DNA of 64,000 nucleotides from Pomphorhynchus laevis (GCA_012934845.2 WNNJ02003544.1:62001-126000), one strand, 5' to 3'. Numbered from the stretch's first letter, positions 24,563 through 36,475 are shown. Made by a program: numbers and translations. The notes: generated from the letters alone by a model not told the origin.

Positions 24563-24693
24563 TGTGGTAACTGTATAACTATATTGATTTATTGAATTAT
24601 TCACATTTACCTTAAGTTACCTTCTTATTTGTAGATAGTTGAATAAAGCCTTTCATGTTGGTTCTTTATGACTACTAAAGTAAAGTCACTACA
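24563..24693 (+). repeat. 3' LTR of the Ty3/Gypsy element
   Basis: The 131-bp repeat has the same TG...CA ends as the 5' copy. It is followed at once by satellite sequence (GACTTGACTTTGAATCACG), in register with the monomer broken at 20938. No clean target duplication is visible at the junctions. Confidence 0.9.
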
Positions 24694-25240
24694 GACTTGA
24701 CTTTGAATCACGATTTCCAGTCACCGTGTCACTTCTAGACGGCCACTTCACAATCGAAATGAAGAGTATCCAGCAATACTCATCAGTAGAATGAAGTACT
24801 CACTGGTCGTTTCAGTCGCCTGGATTCATTGTGAATAAAGGCGTTTCCGACACTTTGCTTAATTGTCCGAGGCTTACGCTCTTAACCATATCGAATTGCT
24901 GTGGTTGTTGCTGAATTGTAGCTGCACTCGTTGAATTCTTGATGGATATGACATGTATAATGGTGGTGCACGGATGTGCTGTCAATTAAGCAAAGTGTCG
25001 GATGCGCCTTTTTGTTAAATGTCTCACAGACAACAAAAACGACCAGTGGTTATTTAATTCTACTTATGAATGTTGCATACTTCATAATTTTGATGCTAAA
25101 GTGTTTGTCTAAAAGTGACGGTGACTGAAAATCGTGAATCAAAGTCCAGTCTATCAAGCAACACCATTTAGTATAAATGCCGCATTTCGTAAGAAATCCT
25201 GGACCGTTGTTACTTAACACATCAGTGCACCACCATTTTA
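24694..25240. repeat. Satellite array, right part, with orientation switch
   Basis: Monomer sequence continues forward to about 24981, with one internal deletion around 24902. From TCAATTAAGCAAAGTGTCGG onward it is in reverse orientation until about 25240. The switch point lies inside a monomer, so the array end is an inverted junction rather than a simple edge. Confidence 0.8.
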
Positions 25241-26413
25241 CTATAATATAATATATACTATTATAATATTATGCTATTATATTAAATAAACTAATAATAA
25301 GATAATCCACTAAATAAAATTCTTTATCAAAAATTTACATATATGAAAATTTTACAAAATTTACAAAAATTTACATATAATTGATATATATGTATCAATT
25401 ATACATATTCAACCACAATAATGTGTTTGTCGACGGATTACAATTTTGATGGGATTTATTTAAAATAAATACTAATTAAAAATATATTATAAACTGATAT
25501 TTCACTAATTTAAGAATATTTACGATTAGGATAGAGTAAAAAAAGATTATTTAAATAATATTATTTTCATCATATCCTAATTGAAATTTCCAAATATAAA
25601 TAATAAATTAATTATTATTAATGCATAAGTGAAGATCATTATTGCTTCATTTAAATGAAACAATAATAGTTTGCGATATATTGAAGAACAAAACAGCTTG
25701 TTTATTTTCGTGAATTCCTAAAAAGCAATAGAGATTGCATAAGCTGATTTTTTAAGTTAATGAAGTGTTATTAATTATTACTATTGGATTGCCAGAATAA
25801 AATGTTTTATTCTGGATAATAAAAGATCTTTTTGAAAATAATTAAGAATTAAGAAGCATATTATAATATGAATATGTACATACGTCATGCTAGAATTTAG
25901 GTAAACTTCGAAAAATCAATTTAGAATGAACATATTTGAGATTTTAAAAGCAAATGCAATCTAATAGATTTGATGCTATCTATAAATTTAACAATTTCGC
26001 ATTTACTAAATACGGAAATTTATAAAAAAAATACAAACGGAAAAAATTTCATCACAAAATACAAGCGGACATTGTTTTCATTTAGGTGGTAAATGATTTA
26101 TTCAAAATTTCAGGCTAAACTCGAGATTTTAGCGAATTAACTGATTTAATGTGTTATCGCTAATTAAAATTTTAATGATTATTTAACAATTAATTTAATT
26201 TAATTAAATAACTTCCATTAATAATTAATCATTATTAATAATTTATTAATTTAACTTCCATTAAATTAATATTTAAATAAATATTAATTATTTAAATTAA
26301 TATTTAATTAATAATTCCGAAAATTATTTTAATTGACTTATGATTTTAGAAAAAACCCTAATATTTTAAAGCTCGAGATTTGCAGAGTATTCTGAAATAA
26401 TTTAAATTTTTAT
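25241..26413. other. AT-rich, no gene seen
   Basis: Very low GC, many TTAATTAA-like runs, no open frame of note and no repeat family that I recognise until the palindrome begins at 26414. Confidence 0.6.
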
Positions 26414-26969
26414 GTGGCAAATTTTTATGGATGGATAATAAATAATATACTTTGTATTAGATAGAATAAGATACTAGATAGTTATTTCAGAGGAAATACA
26501 TCATTAGCCCCGCTGTTTATCATAGGAAATACATCATTAGCATGTATTTGCCCCGCTGCTATGTTGGGTAGAGGAGTTAGGGGCCGAAACTTGATAGCAT
26601 AGCAGTTCCTCCTGATGACCTCTAATTCTTATTGTGATACATCGTTTGTTATTTATAAAACTTTGACTTTTATTTTTATTCTTTATTTATATTTATATTT
26701 AAAATACGTATACTCAGTTAGCAGATCTGATTATAAACTTATTTTATTATTAGAAAAACTAATAAATAACAGACGTTGTATCACAATAAGAATTAGAGGT
26801 CATCAGGAGGAACTGCTATGCTATCAGGTTTCGGCCCCTAACTCCTCTACCCAACATAGCAGCGGGGCCAAATACATGCTAATGATGTATTTCCTCTGAT
26901 AAAACTATCTAGTATCTTATTCTAAATACAAAGTATATTATTTATTATCCATCCATAAAAATTTGCCAC
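26414..26969. repeat. Palindrome of two Penelope-like 3' terminal repeats
   Basis: The left arm (26414 to ~26656) carries the Penelope-like 3' block in plus orientation: GGCAAATTTTTATGG, ATACTAGATAG, GCATGTATTTGCCCC, CTGCTATG and CATAGCAG, CTGATGACC. The right arm (~26760-26969) is the same block reversed. About 100 bases separate them. The left arm also holds a short internal duplication near 26500-26550. The right arm is the natural 3' end of the minus-strand element at 26970-28395, so the left arm is an extra inverted end. Confidence 0.85.
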
Positions 26970-28395
26970 TTAAGAGTTTAAATTTATTCTTTATATTATT
27001 GTGTTGATTTATATATTTTACTATTTTCTGCTTGATGTTATTTTTATAGTAACCTAGTTTAAAATATGTATCTATTAAATTATTTAAATGATTTTGAAGA
27101 AAGCCAATATCATTACATATTGTTGCAATTCTTAAAATTTCATTATTTAATGTATTATATTTTATATAATATGATATGCATTAATGCTTATGCAAAAATA
27201 TGTTTCTTGTAAATTTAAATGTCATCTTTACTATATAAATTAAAAGAGGTTTAATTGATGTTAATTTAATGTTCATATCGAGATATATACCTTCTTTATC
27301 ATTAATATTGGTTTCATTAAGAATAAGGCTTTCTGGATAAATTTGTTCACTAAAAGAATAAAAATTATTAGAATTTAATACACATATATCATCAATGTAT
27401 CGAAACATATATTTCATATCTTTATATTGTTTAGATTTAGTTTTTACACAGTTATGAACAAATTCATATTCTATAAAGCTTAAAAATAAGTCAGCTATAA
27501 TTGGGCTACTATTACCACCCATTGGAACACCTTTTACTTGTCTAATGTATTATATTTTATATTATATGGTATGCATGAATGCTCATGCAAAAATATGTTT
27601 CTTGTAAATTTAAATATGTCATCTTTACGATATAAATTAATGGTAGTTTCAGTTAATGTTAATTTATTGTTCATATCTAGATATACAACCTTCTTTATCA
27701 TTAATATTAGTTTTGTTAAGAATAAGGCTTTCTGGATAAATGTGCTCACTAATTGAATAAAAATTATTAGAATTAAATACACATATATCATCAATGTATC
27801 GAAACATATATTTCATATATTTATATTGTTTAGATTTAGTTTTTACACAGTTATGAACAAATTCATATTCTATAAAGCTTAAAAACAAGTCAGATATAAT
27901 TGGGCTACTATTACCACCCATTGGAACACCTTTTACTTGTCTAAATATAGATGTCCCTACTTTTAAATAATTTTGATTTATCAAAATATTTAAGAATTCT
28001 ATTAATTCAATTTTATCCATATATTTATATTTATTTGATGGTTTAATTTTTGTTAGATAGGCGTTATAATTATTATAACATATATATGTATATATTTTTC
28101 CGAATATAAGATTAATTAATTTTACTAATGCTTCTTTAATATCTACTAAATCTAGATTTGTATAAAGCGTACTAAAATCGTATGTATTTATATTTTGAAA
28201 ATTTATTCCTTTTGTCTGTTCTAAAAATTCTTTTGTAGAATTAATACTGAAATAGTGTTTTATACCAGTATTAATTTCGATTACCTTGCAATATTTTTTA
28301 AAGTGTGCTTTAATTACTTTAAGTATTTTATTTATATAGACAGAAAGTGGTTTTAATGTACATTTAAACGCACTACATATGGAAATTAAACGCAC
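26970..28395 (-). mobile_element. Penelope-like elements, two partial copies in tandem
   Basis: Reading leftwards, the first copy (28395 to ~27540) encodes the RT from the N-terminal fingers (YDFSTLYTNL, a variant of the DxSxLYTN motif) through VKGVPMGGNSSPI and the catalytic FRYIDDIC to LHEHSCIPYNIKY. There it joins the second copy (~27540-26970). That copy restarts at KGVPMGG, repeats the palm and runs to the natural C-terminus and 3' block. The RT is of the Penelope-like type by motif order; I see no GIY-YIG endonuclease. Frames are open over 243 and 113 codons but the join disrupts them. Confidence 0.75.
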
Positions 28396-29346
28396 TACGT
28401 ATGGAAATTAGAATACTAACTTCCATTAAATATTTAATTAAATATTAATTATTTAATCAATATTTGATTGATAATTCCGAAAATTATTATTTTAATTGAC
28501 TTATGATTTTGGAAACATCCTAATATTTCAAAGCGCGTATTTGCAGAGTATTCTTAAATAATTCAAGTATTGACAGGAGGTTTAATAGTGTTATTCGTGT
28601 TAGCGATAAGTTTCAAAATATGGTCAACTTAGTTTATAATTTAATATTTAAGACTACAAGAATTAAAAAATAGTATGAAAATTCACAAAATACTATTAAA
28701 AGGATAATTTTTTAAGTTTATGTGAAAAAGGCGAATTATCAATTTATGATGGGAATGCAAATTCGGGTTCCCATCATAAACTTACAATAATTTTTCCTTG
28801 ACAATATATTTTCACATAACTGTTAATGTTGTGCGATGGTTACATGATGTGATATTGATCACACCTCTCTCAATTTGACTAATTAGATTTGTATGTAGCA
28901 ATGGATTTGTATTTAACAATAGCATTCTTAATTATTTAAAATGGCAACGATTACATCATTTTTATAAATATCATTTACGTAAGTTTTATTCCATATTTAA
29001 AATTTAAAATTACTATTAAATTGTTTCTTTGCTGTAGTTTGTTACCGTACTTTGCTAATTTTATCTGATATTTGTGCTTTTGGTCTTTGCGTCTTGGTTA
29101 AATATAGGAAATAAATTAATGTAATGATTCTTGTTATTTTGTATCATCCATAAGGTGGTTTCGTATAAGTTTAATTCATATTTAGTTTCGAAACAGACGA
29201 AACGTTTAATTATCTACTTTAATGATTACGGATCAATAAAGCTCGGAAAATGGCTGCTAGAATTCCAACCTATAATATTCCCATGCATTTCAAAATGGTC
29301 AGACATGCCACGAATTATCTGACTGGTAGTGATTGTCATCGATTAC
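28396..29346. other. No gene seen
   Basis: AT-rich. A short inverted repeat (GATGGGAATGCAAATTCGG region against CCCATCATAAACTT near 28745-28790) is the only local structure. One 63-codon plus frame at 29131-29322 is unsupported. Confidence 0.4.
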
Positions 29347-29582
29347 CTTAAATCAGCTATGATATCCTTTGGTTCTCTGTACTCGCTATTATATTGGTGG
29401 TCAATATACCTTTCCGTGATTGAAAAAGGGTGATGGCGACCAATATCGAGTTTTGTCCTGATTATGTACGTCATATGAATTTTACCAGCACAGAATCGAA
29501 CCATACACATCCCCTTCGTGTTTGTAAAGAATTTCATGTGCCTTGCACTTGCTATGGTTAATACTTTTTCAAATAACTTCAT
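29347..29582 (-). CDS. Possible first coding exon of an unidentified gene
   Basis: On the minus strand an ATG-initiated frame of 78 codons ends at a consensus splice donor (TTTAAG followed by GTAATC, GT at 29346-29345). The frame would stop one codon later if unspliced. The translation (with FTNTKGMCMVRFCAGKIH, HPFSITERYID and REPKDIIAD) looks like folded protein rather than chance, but I do not recognise the family. No downstream exon could be assigned among the repeats to the left. Confidence 0.3.
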
Positions 29583-30634
29583 TTATAACGTATTACAACT
29601 TATTTCAATTAATTAAACACGAATTCATTATTATATCATTATATTAAACAAATTACATTAAAAGTAATTTTTAATTTATCTAATGTATGGGGAAGTCTAC
29701 TAATGTGTTCTGCTCTAAGAAAAACACTGAAGACAAGCTGTAAAATATTTTACAAACTGATAATTTATAAATGTATCTAGGAAATAGTCTTTATCAATTT
29801 TTGGAATAAGATCATTGGACTAAGTTGCATCAAATATAAGATCGTTAAATACTTAAGCCATTTACAAATCTACAATCAATTTTATGCTACTAAAACTTGT
29901 GGTAACACCTTATCAGTGTAACAGAAATGTAAGTGGACATCGAAACTAAACTTCCACAATCTGCCTTGGTTTTTGTCTTTTGATTTACATATTGTATATT
30001 GATCCTGAAAGTATTAGTATATGTAACGTTATATACTTAATTGCTTTAATTGGTAATAGAAATTCACGCATTTGAAAAAACATCTGTATGTCCATGGTAT
30101 GTACAATTATAATTCAGAACTTATTGCATATCATTTCAACCCTATGAAGGAAAATCTAGCCTCAATAAACTATGAGCACATGAGTGGAGAAGAGCTTGCA
30201 AGTATTTTTGTGATTTTTGAGTGTAGATTGTTCTAAAATAGAAATATGTCAATATGCTTATCGTACATCTGAAATGCACGGATAACGATATATTTCTATA
30301 TGAAAAAATACTTTAAAATTACTTCTAAAAAATACGTTGCACAGCAGTCTGTCGCATATCAAAGCATGTACTTACTTAGTCATTTAGCCAATTTCTGAAA
30401 ACATCAATTCATCATGATAACCCCTATTCCATATTCGGATAAATTGCATATTATTTATTAGTCAATTCATAAAAATTGATTTATATTTTAAATTTAAATT
30501 TTAACTTAATTTAAATTATATAAAATCTTATAGCAATTATTTATTATTTATAATTATTTATCATTATTTTCAAATTTATGTATAGTATATTTATGAAGAG
30601 TAAAGTTCCAATAGTTACGCATAACGTTTCGGTG
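29583..30634. other. No gene seen
   Basis: AT-rich. A piece of the Penelope-like repeat (TTATTTATTAGTCAATTCAT) occurs at 30450-30560; otherwise there are no motifs. Confidence 0.4.
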
Positions 30635-32000
30635 AAGAAACATTTGCATGAACATTCATGTATACAATATAATATTAAATAATAATATTAAATATAATAT
30701 TAAATTATAATATTAAATATAAAATATTAAATATTAAATATAATATTAATATTTAATATTAAATATAATACATAAAATAATTAAATTTTAAAAATTTTAA
30801 GAATTGCAACGATATGTAATGATATTGGCTTTCTTCAAAATCATTTAAATAATTTAATAGATACATATTTTAAACTAGGTTACTATAAAAATAACATCAA
30901 GCAGAAAATAGTAAAATATATAAATCAACACAATAATATAAAGAATAAATTTAAACTCTTAAGTGGCAAATTTTTATGGATGAATAATAAATAATATACT
31001 TTGTATTAGAATAAGATACTAGATAGTTTTATCATAGGAAATACGTCATTAGTATGTATTTAGCATATATAAATATATGAAATATATGTTTCGATACATT
31101 GATGATGCATGTATATTCAATTCTAGCAATTTTTATTCAATTAGTGGACAAATTTATCCAGGTAGCCTTATTCTTAACAAAACCAATATTAATGATATTA
31201 AATTAATGATATTAATGATATTATCGGAAAAAGATATACATATATATGTTGTAATAATTATAACGCCCATCTAACAAAAATTAAACCATCAAGTAAATAT
31301 AAATATATGGATAAAATTGAATAATTAGAATCCTTAAATATTTTGAAAAATCAAAATTATTTGAAAGTAGGGACATCTATATTTAGACAAGTAAAAGGTG
31401 TTCCAATGGGTGGTAATAGTAGCCCAATTATATCTGACTTGTTTTTAAGCTTTATAGAATATGAATTTGTTCATAACTGTGTAAAAACTAAATCTAAACT
31501 ATATAAATATATGAAATATATGTTTCGATACATTGATGATATATGTGTATTTAATTCTAATAATTTTTATTCAATAAGTGAACAAATTTATCCAGGTAGC
31601 CTTATTCTTAATAAAACCAATATTAATGATAAAGAAGGTGTATATCTAGATATGAACATTAAATTAACATTAATTAAAACTACTATTAATTTATATCGTA
31701 AAGATGACATATTTAAATTTACAAGAAACATTTTTGCATGAGCATTCATGCATACCATATAATATAAAATATAATACATTAAATAATGAAATTTTAAGAA
31801 TTGCAACAATATGTAATGATATTGGCTTTCTTCAAAATCATTTAAATAATTTAATAGATACATATTTTAAACTAGGTTACTATAAAAATAACATCAAGCA
31901 GAAAATAGTAAAATATATAAATCAACACAATAATATAAAGAATAAATTTAAACTCTTAAATGGCAAATTTTTATGGATAGATAATAAATAGTATACTTTT
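30635..32000 (+). mobile_element. Penelope-like elements, three partial copies in tandem
   Basis: The first copy (30635-31064) has only the C-terminal segment and the start of the 3' block. The second (31065 to ~31210) starts at YKYMKYMFRYIDDAC and stops soon after NKTNIND. The third (~31211-32000) begins upstream of VGTSIFRQVKGVPMGG and runs open for most of 132 codons through FRYIDDIC. It then continues in another frame to the C-terminus (KYINQHNN, KNKFKLL). All lie head to tail, the arrangement known for Penelope-like insertions. Confidence 0.75.
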
Positions 32001-32400
32001 ATTAGAAGATACTAGATAGTTTTATCAGAGTAAATACGTCATTAGCATGTATTTGCCCCCGCTTCTATGTTGGGTCGAGGGATAGGGGCCGAAACCTAAT
32101 AGCATAGCAGTTCCTCCTGATGACCTCTAATCCTTATTCTGATACAACGTCTGTTATCTATTAGTCAATTCATAAAAATTGATTTTTATTTTTAATTTCA
32201 ATTTTTTATTTTAACTTGATATAAGTTATATAAGTTATTTATTATTTATAATTATTTATTATTGCTATAATATTAAATTTAAAAAATTAAATATTAAAAA
32301 TTTAATATTTTTAAATTTATTAAATTTTTAGTAAATTATCATTATTTAGCGTTATTTTTAAAATAACGTTATTTATAAAATATTTAGATTCAATTAGTGA
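32001..32400 (+). repeat. Penelope-like terminal repeat (3' block)
   Basis: Directly after the ORF: AGATACTAGATAG, GCATGTATTTGCCCC, a CATAGCAG hairpin arm, CTGATGACCTC, then GTCTGTTATCTATTAGTC and AT-rich sequence. This copy shows the natural position of the block relative to the coding region and was used to orient the others. Confidence 0.75.
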
Positions 32401-33589
32401 TCTTATTTGATATGCATGTAATATATACACGATCATATGTTATGTACATTCATATATTCATTCTAAATTACATAGTGTAATACATTAATATTACATTTAT
32501 CTGTAATCTTATTAGTAATAAAATATGACATGATTTAATTTGTTAACACTCTTTTATCTTCAATGTGTGACGGGAGAATTTGTAAAGAAAGGCATTACAA
32601 TAATTGCACGATTGCCAATATTTTACAATTAGTCAAAAATAAAAAAAAAAAAACTTATTTTAAGTACCACTGCATTATGCAAAGATAAAATCGATTTTAC
32701 AATCTAGTAATTAAATCAGTTAACTGAAACTAGCTTTTAAGATATTAAAGAATAAATATAAGCAGAATGGCAGTTGAAAAGCTCAATTTGCAAACATTTT
32801 ATTACTTTAAAGAGAATCTGTATTGCAATTTTTGTTATTTTTGAATTAAAAAAGAGACTAAAGCAATACGTTTATGATGGCATATTTATTTTAACATAAG
32901 AAGCAATACACTTTATAAAGCAATTTAAAACTATAATTACTGTAAAACAAAATACAAAATAGCAATAAAAAAGTATCAATCAAACTGTGAGTTGGACAAT
33001 TGCAAAGCTGGTTAGATTTGTTATCATAACCTATATATTACTGTAAATCTTATCGATGGCTAATTTTATACTTCTGTTGTTTAGAAATAAATATTTTTAT
33101 GATTTGAATTCAAATCAAAAATTACGATTTATTAAAAAATTAAATTGCTCCTGTATTATTAATCTTTAGAAAATTTATTAAAGTAATCATAATTTACGAA
33201 TAAAATGATCTTAATTTCCATTTAAAAATATCAATTTATTTCCTCCAGGATATATCACTGTGACCTTTTTGGAATTAAAACTTTTTACTCACTTTTTGAA
33301 AATTCGAAACATTTTTAAAATAGGGAAACATGGTGCAAATGATATATTTTTTAAACTAATTTCATATCTTATTATATTAAGTTTATTTTATTAATTGTCT
33401 TATTATATTAAATATTAAGTTTATTTTATTAATTATCTTATTATATCAAATATGCCATTTTGTAATATCTATAATATTATAAACTAAAATCAAAAATTTA
33501 TTCAATATCTTCATGATGACTGGATGATAACATCAAGTGAGAATATTATCATGAAAGAGATGAATTATAACATTAACGTTATCAACTCC
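32401..33589. other. AT-rich, no gene seen
   Basis: No frames or families recognised. An A-run lies at 32640-32653, and short direct repeats (TCTTATTATATTAA) are present near 33370-33445. Confidence 0.5.
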
Positions 33590-33720
33590 CTTATTTATCA
33601 CATTCAAATATTTCCACTTTTTCGCCATGTGACTTAGATTTTAGTGTTTTTTGTGGACATGTAAGCGTGGGCCCGCACGGATTTGTCACGTAAAAATAAA
33701 TCCTTCTTTTTTAAAGTGGC
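33590..33720 (+). mobile_element. LINE family E, 3'-tail fragment
   Basis: Only the last ~130 bases remain: TTATCACATTCAAATA (the end of ORF2), then GGACATGTAAGCGTGGGCCC and GCACGGATTTGTCACGT, then AAAATAAATCC. The terminal hairpin is kept in reduced form (CGTG...CACG). Confidence 0.65.
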
Positions 33721-34489
33721 ATGTATGCAGGATCACAATTATTATTTATATAAGTAAATGTAATCATGATTCTATTTAATTATTTGTCAATTCTTGTTAA
33801 AGAATTATCGGAATATTAAATATTATAAATATTATAAACTTTAAACTTAAATATAGTAAACTTTGATTAATTAAACAAAAAGATGCTAGAAGTGCTAGCA
33901 TTTGATAGAAAATATTAATTATTATACACAAAATTGCGAACATTACATTTTAGTTCGTAAACGAGCATGATTTGAAAAGTCTCATAATCCGTTTGGATAA
34001 ATATATTTATTGCGTATTGCTGGATTAATGGAATAATCACCAATAAAGTTGTCAAAATGAATTGAATTTTGGGCTAATCATCTGATATATTTCCACAATA
34101 ATTTTCGGAAATAATTTTCGGAAATTGTCCGTTTACGATATATTATAACCCTCGAATTGTTTGGTGATGATAGACTGACTGTCAAAATCGACGAGCAGTA
34201 TACAACCATCAGAAATATAGTCGCTAGGAAATGTACACTGAGCAATAAATCTTTAATGGCATCCGCTGAGAAGTAAAAAACTAGACTAGTTAAGTATCCG
34301 TATTTTATATTATATATAAAATATAATAAAATATAATAAAATATATACAATTTATTAATAAAATAAACAATTAAATAATAATAAATAATTATAAATAATA
34401 AATAGTCATTAAATAAGATATTATATTATTTATATTTATAAAGTTAAAATTTAAAATTAAAATTTAAAATAAAATTCAATAATTAGGTC

Positions 34490-34640
34490 ATTACTAATAA
34501 ATAGCAAATGATGTATCAGAATAGTGCTAAGGGGTCATCGGGATGAACTGCTATGTTATCAGGTTTCGGTCATTTTCCTTAAATACATGTATTTGGACTC
34601 GGCCTTTGAACCGGGTCCAAATACAGGCTAATGACGTAAA
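34490..34640 (-). repeat. Penelope-like terminal repeat, diverged
   Basis: In reverse complement this carries the conserved order AATGACCGAAACC, TAACATAGCAG, CCCGATGACCCC, followed by the ATCATTTGCTATTTATTAG part. It has more substitutions than the other copies and no attached ORF. Confidence 0.55.
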
Positions 34641-34647
34641 AAACATT

Positions 34648-34940
34648 TTGTAGCGATAGAAAATCACACGGCGGATATGCTGAAAGAATGTATAGGAAAA
34701 TTCAGTCTCCCTGGATCGATGACTATTTTGACACGTGGAAGCGATATATTTGTGTTGAAAAAGTGGAAGGATACAATTTCTAACATTATACTTTAAACGC
34801 AGTGAAGAATTTGTATTGTTATATGGCTACAATATTTAAACCATTGAGGGAACAATTACAAAGGCGCACTAAGCGAGAATGTGGGACGTATCACAGAGTG
34901 TTCAATTCATATCACGTGAAAGTTCTATGGAAACCGTAAA
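34648..34940 (+). pseudogene. Merlin/IS1595-type transposase remnant
   Basis: Two frames together resemble the C-terminal half of a Merlin (IS1016/IS1595-like) transposase. ENHTADMLKECIGKFSLPGS corresponds to the family's DRTAxTLxxxIxxxIxPGT segment, which leads to the second acidic residue. LREQLQRRTKRECGTYHRVF corresponds to the WRxLKxRNKRxxGTHRxM segment near the third. The N-terminal half and terminal repeats are not seen. The fragment is dead (stops, frameshift). It abuts a Penelope-like repeat. Confidence 0.5.
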
Positions 34941-36470
34941 GTAAACATCAATCGCTAATGATATAATTCAATGATAATTTTTATAATTATCAATCTGTAA
35001 AGATATTTAATAATCTGTAAAGATATTTAAAATTATAAAAATTGAATATGGTTGAATCTGTAATAGTGAGGTCTATTATATTAAAGTAATTTCGCAACAT
35101 GTACATTAATTTTCTTATAGGCATTATAGACAAGAGAAGACATCTTCTCGGGTCTATAATGTCAATCAACCTCAAGAAAGTTCACGTTGATATGAAAGCA
35201 AATCTCGATTATATAATGTAGAAATCATAAAAATTTAAATTAATATTGCAAAATTTTGCTTTTTTAACTTTATTTACTTTTTTGGGTAAAATTTGAGTTT
35301 TCTTTTTTTTGGAAATACGCATTAATTCAAACCCGAACTCATCTATCTGATCTCGGTGTATAGACAACATGTTATATTAATTTTTCAATAATTAGCCAAT
35401 TATATTTTTTAAAAATTTTATTTTAAATGTTTGACCAAGAAAATTTAATTTTTTAAAATATTAATAAAATGCCTAAAATTGGCTAAACGGTTTCATAAAT
35501 GGTGGGAACACAAAATCAACAACGCGAATTGTCGTGGTATGTACTGACATATCTGTTATATCCTATCCATAGAGTAATTATATATACAAATATGCAATTA
35601 AAATTATTGAATTCTATTCTTTGTAAAGTACTAGAAATAATAACGGCTGGATTTATTTAGCTCTGCTAATTCAGTTGTCTTTCATATCGGTACTCCCCTC
35701 TATGTATTAATTTTCTCATTGTCGCATAGTTTCATTAGTCAAACGAAATATCCGGGTCCTTAACTGTATATTATTTGCTATTGATATAGAAGAGAGCAGT
35801 CCTGTGTAATGATAGAAAATGAATGAACTTTTATAATTTCGCAATGTATAATCTTGACTTCGTCTTTAACAGTATAGCAACTAGTTTCCACTATTCAATA
35901 AATGCACTTATAGAACAACAATACGCAATGACGAATACAACACAAGTACGAGAACCCGAACGAGTCTAAGAAAATACTAGAAAAGATAAAAAAAAGTGTT
36001 GTTTTCTCCTGATAGCTTTCCTGATTTCACAAATAGCAAATGTTAATAAAATGCCATTATTACTAAATACTTTAAAGTTTGTACCTTTTTTAAAGTCGAC
36101 ATACCCTCGCTCTTTGTATAGTTTTGTACGTTGGCATTAGCACTAATAACGCCAACGTCGTACGATAGCAATCCAGACACAAAAATTACATCATTGCTGT
36201 AAGAGCTAGAGAGACGTGCTGATACATCACAGTGCTTGGTAGTGTTTCTGTTATGAGGGACATACAAATGGCCATAACCGCCGCTATTTCCCCGGCTTTA
36301 ACAAATTGTAACGAAACTGTATTATCTCAAAATACACGTTTTCAAATATAGCATATTTATAGGTGTCTTGTAAGTGCTGACCGTTCTCTCCTTTTTCCTC
36401 TCCGATTCGAGTAATCGCCTTTATAATAGCAAGATGTAAAATGCCTTTTTAATTTTTGTATCTCTCTCTG
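34941..36470. other. Upstream region of the EFA6 gene, no other gene seen
   Basis: AT-rich to about 35.9 kb, then more balanced sequence toward the gene. Short frames on both strands have no recognisable family. The promoter probably lies here, but I see no clear core element. Confidence 0.4.
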
Positions 36471-36475
36471 TTTTT

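Larger units (their letters stand above)
20939..24693 (+). mobile_element. Ty3/Gypsy LTR retrotransposon (fossil, nearly full length)
   Basis: The 3.75-kb element lies inside the satellite array. It has 131-bp LTRs, a gag-like region (about 21.1-21.7 kb) with two CCHC zinc knuckles (CRFCGRLPHRRQQC, CFKCGKRGHFSNAC), and a pol region (about 21.75-24.2 kb). The pol order is protease (ALIDSGS), reverse transcriptase (IYVDDAVVAG), RNase H, then integrase with an HHCC finger and DDE core. Protease-RT-RNaseH-integrase order places it in Ty3/Gypsy; I cannot fix the clade. A last region (about 24.13-24.49 kb) is uncharacterised. The coding part is broken at about four points. The LTRs are almost identical, so the insertion is young. 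The base string just inside the 5' LTR is complementary to an LTR segment, as in self-priming elements. Confidence 0.9.

Noticed and set aside
32040-32130. Hammerhead ribozyme in the Penelope-like terminal repeat
   Set aside because: GAAAC and CTGATGA are present, but the bases next to them (GGCC before, CCTC after) do not pair as helix II, and the ~21 bases between cannot form both other helices. Reported only as an unexplained structured block.
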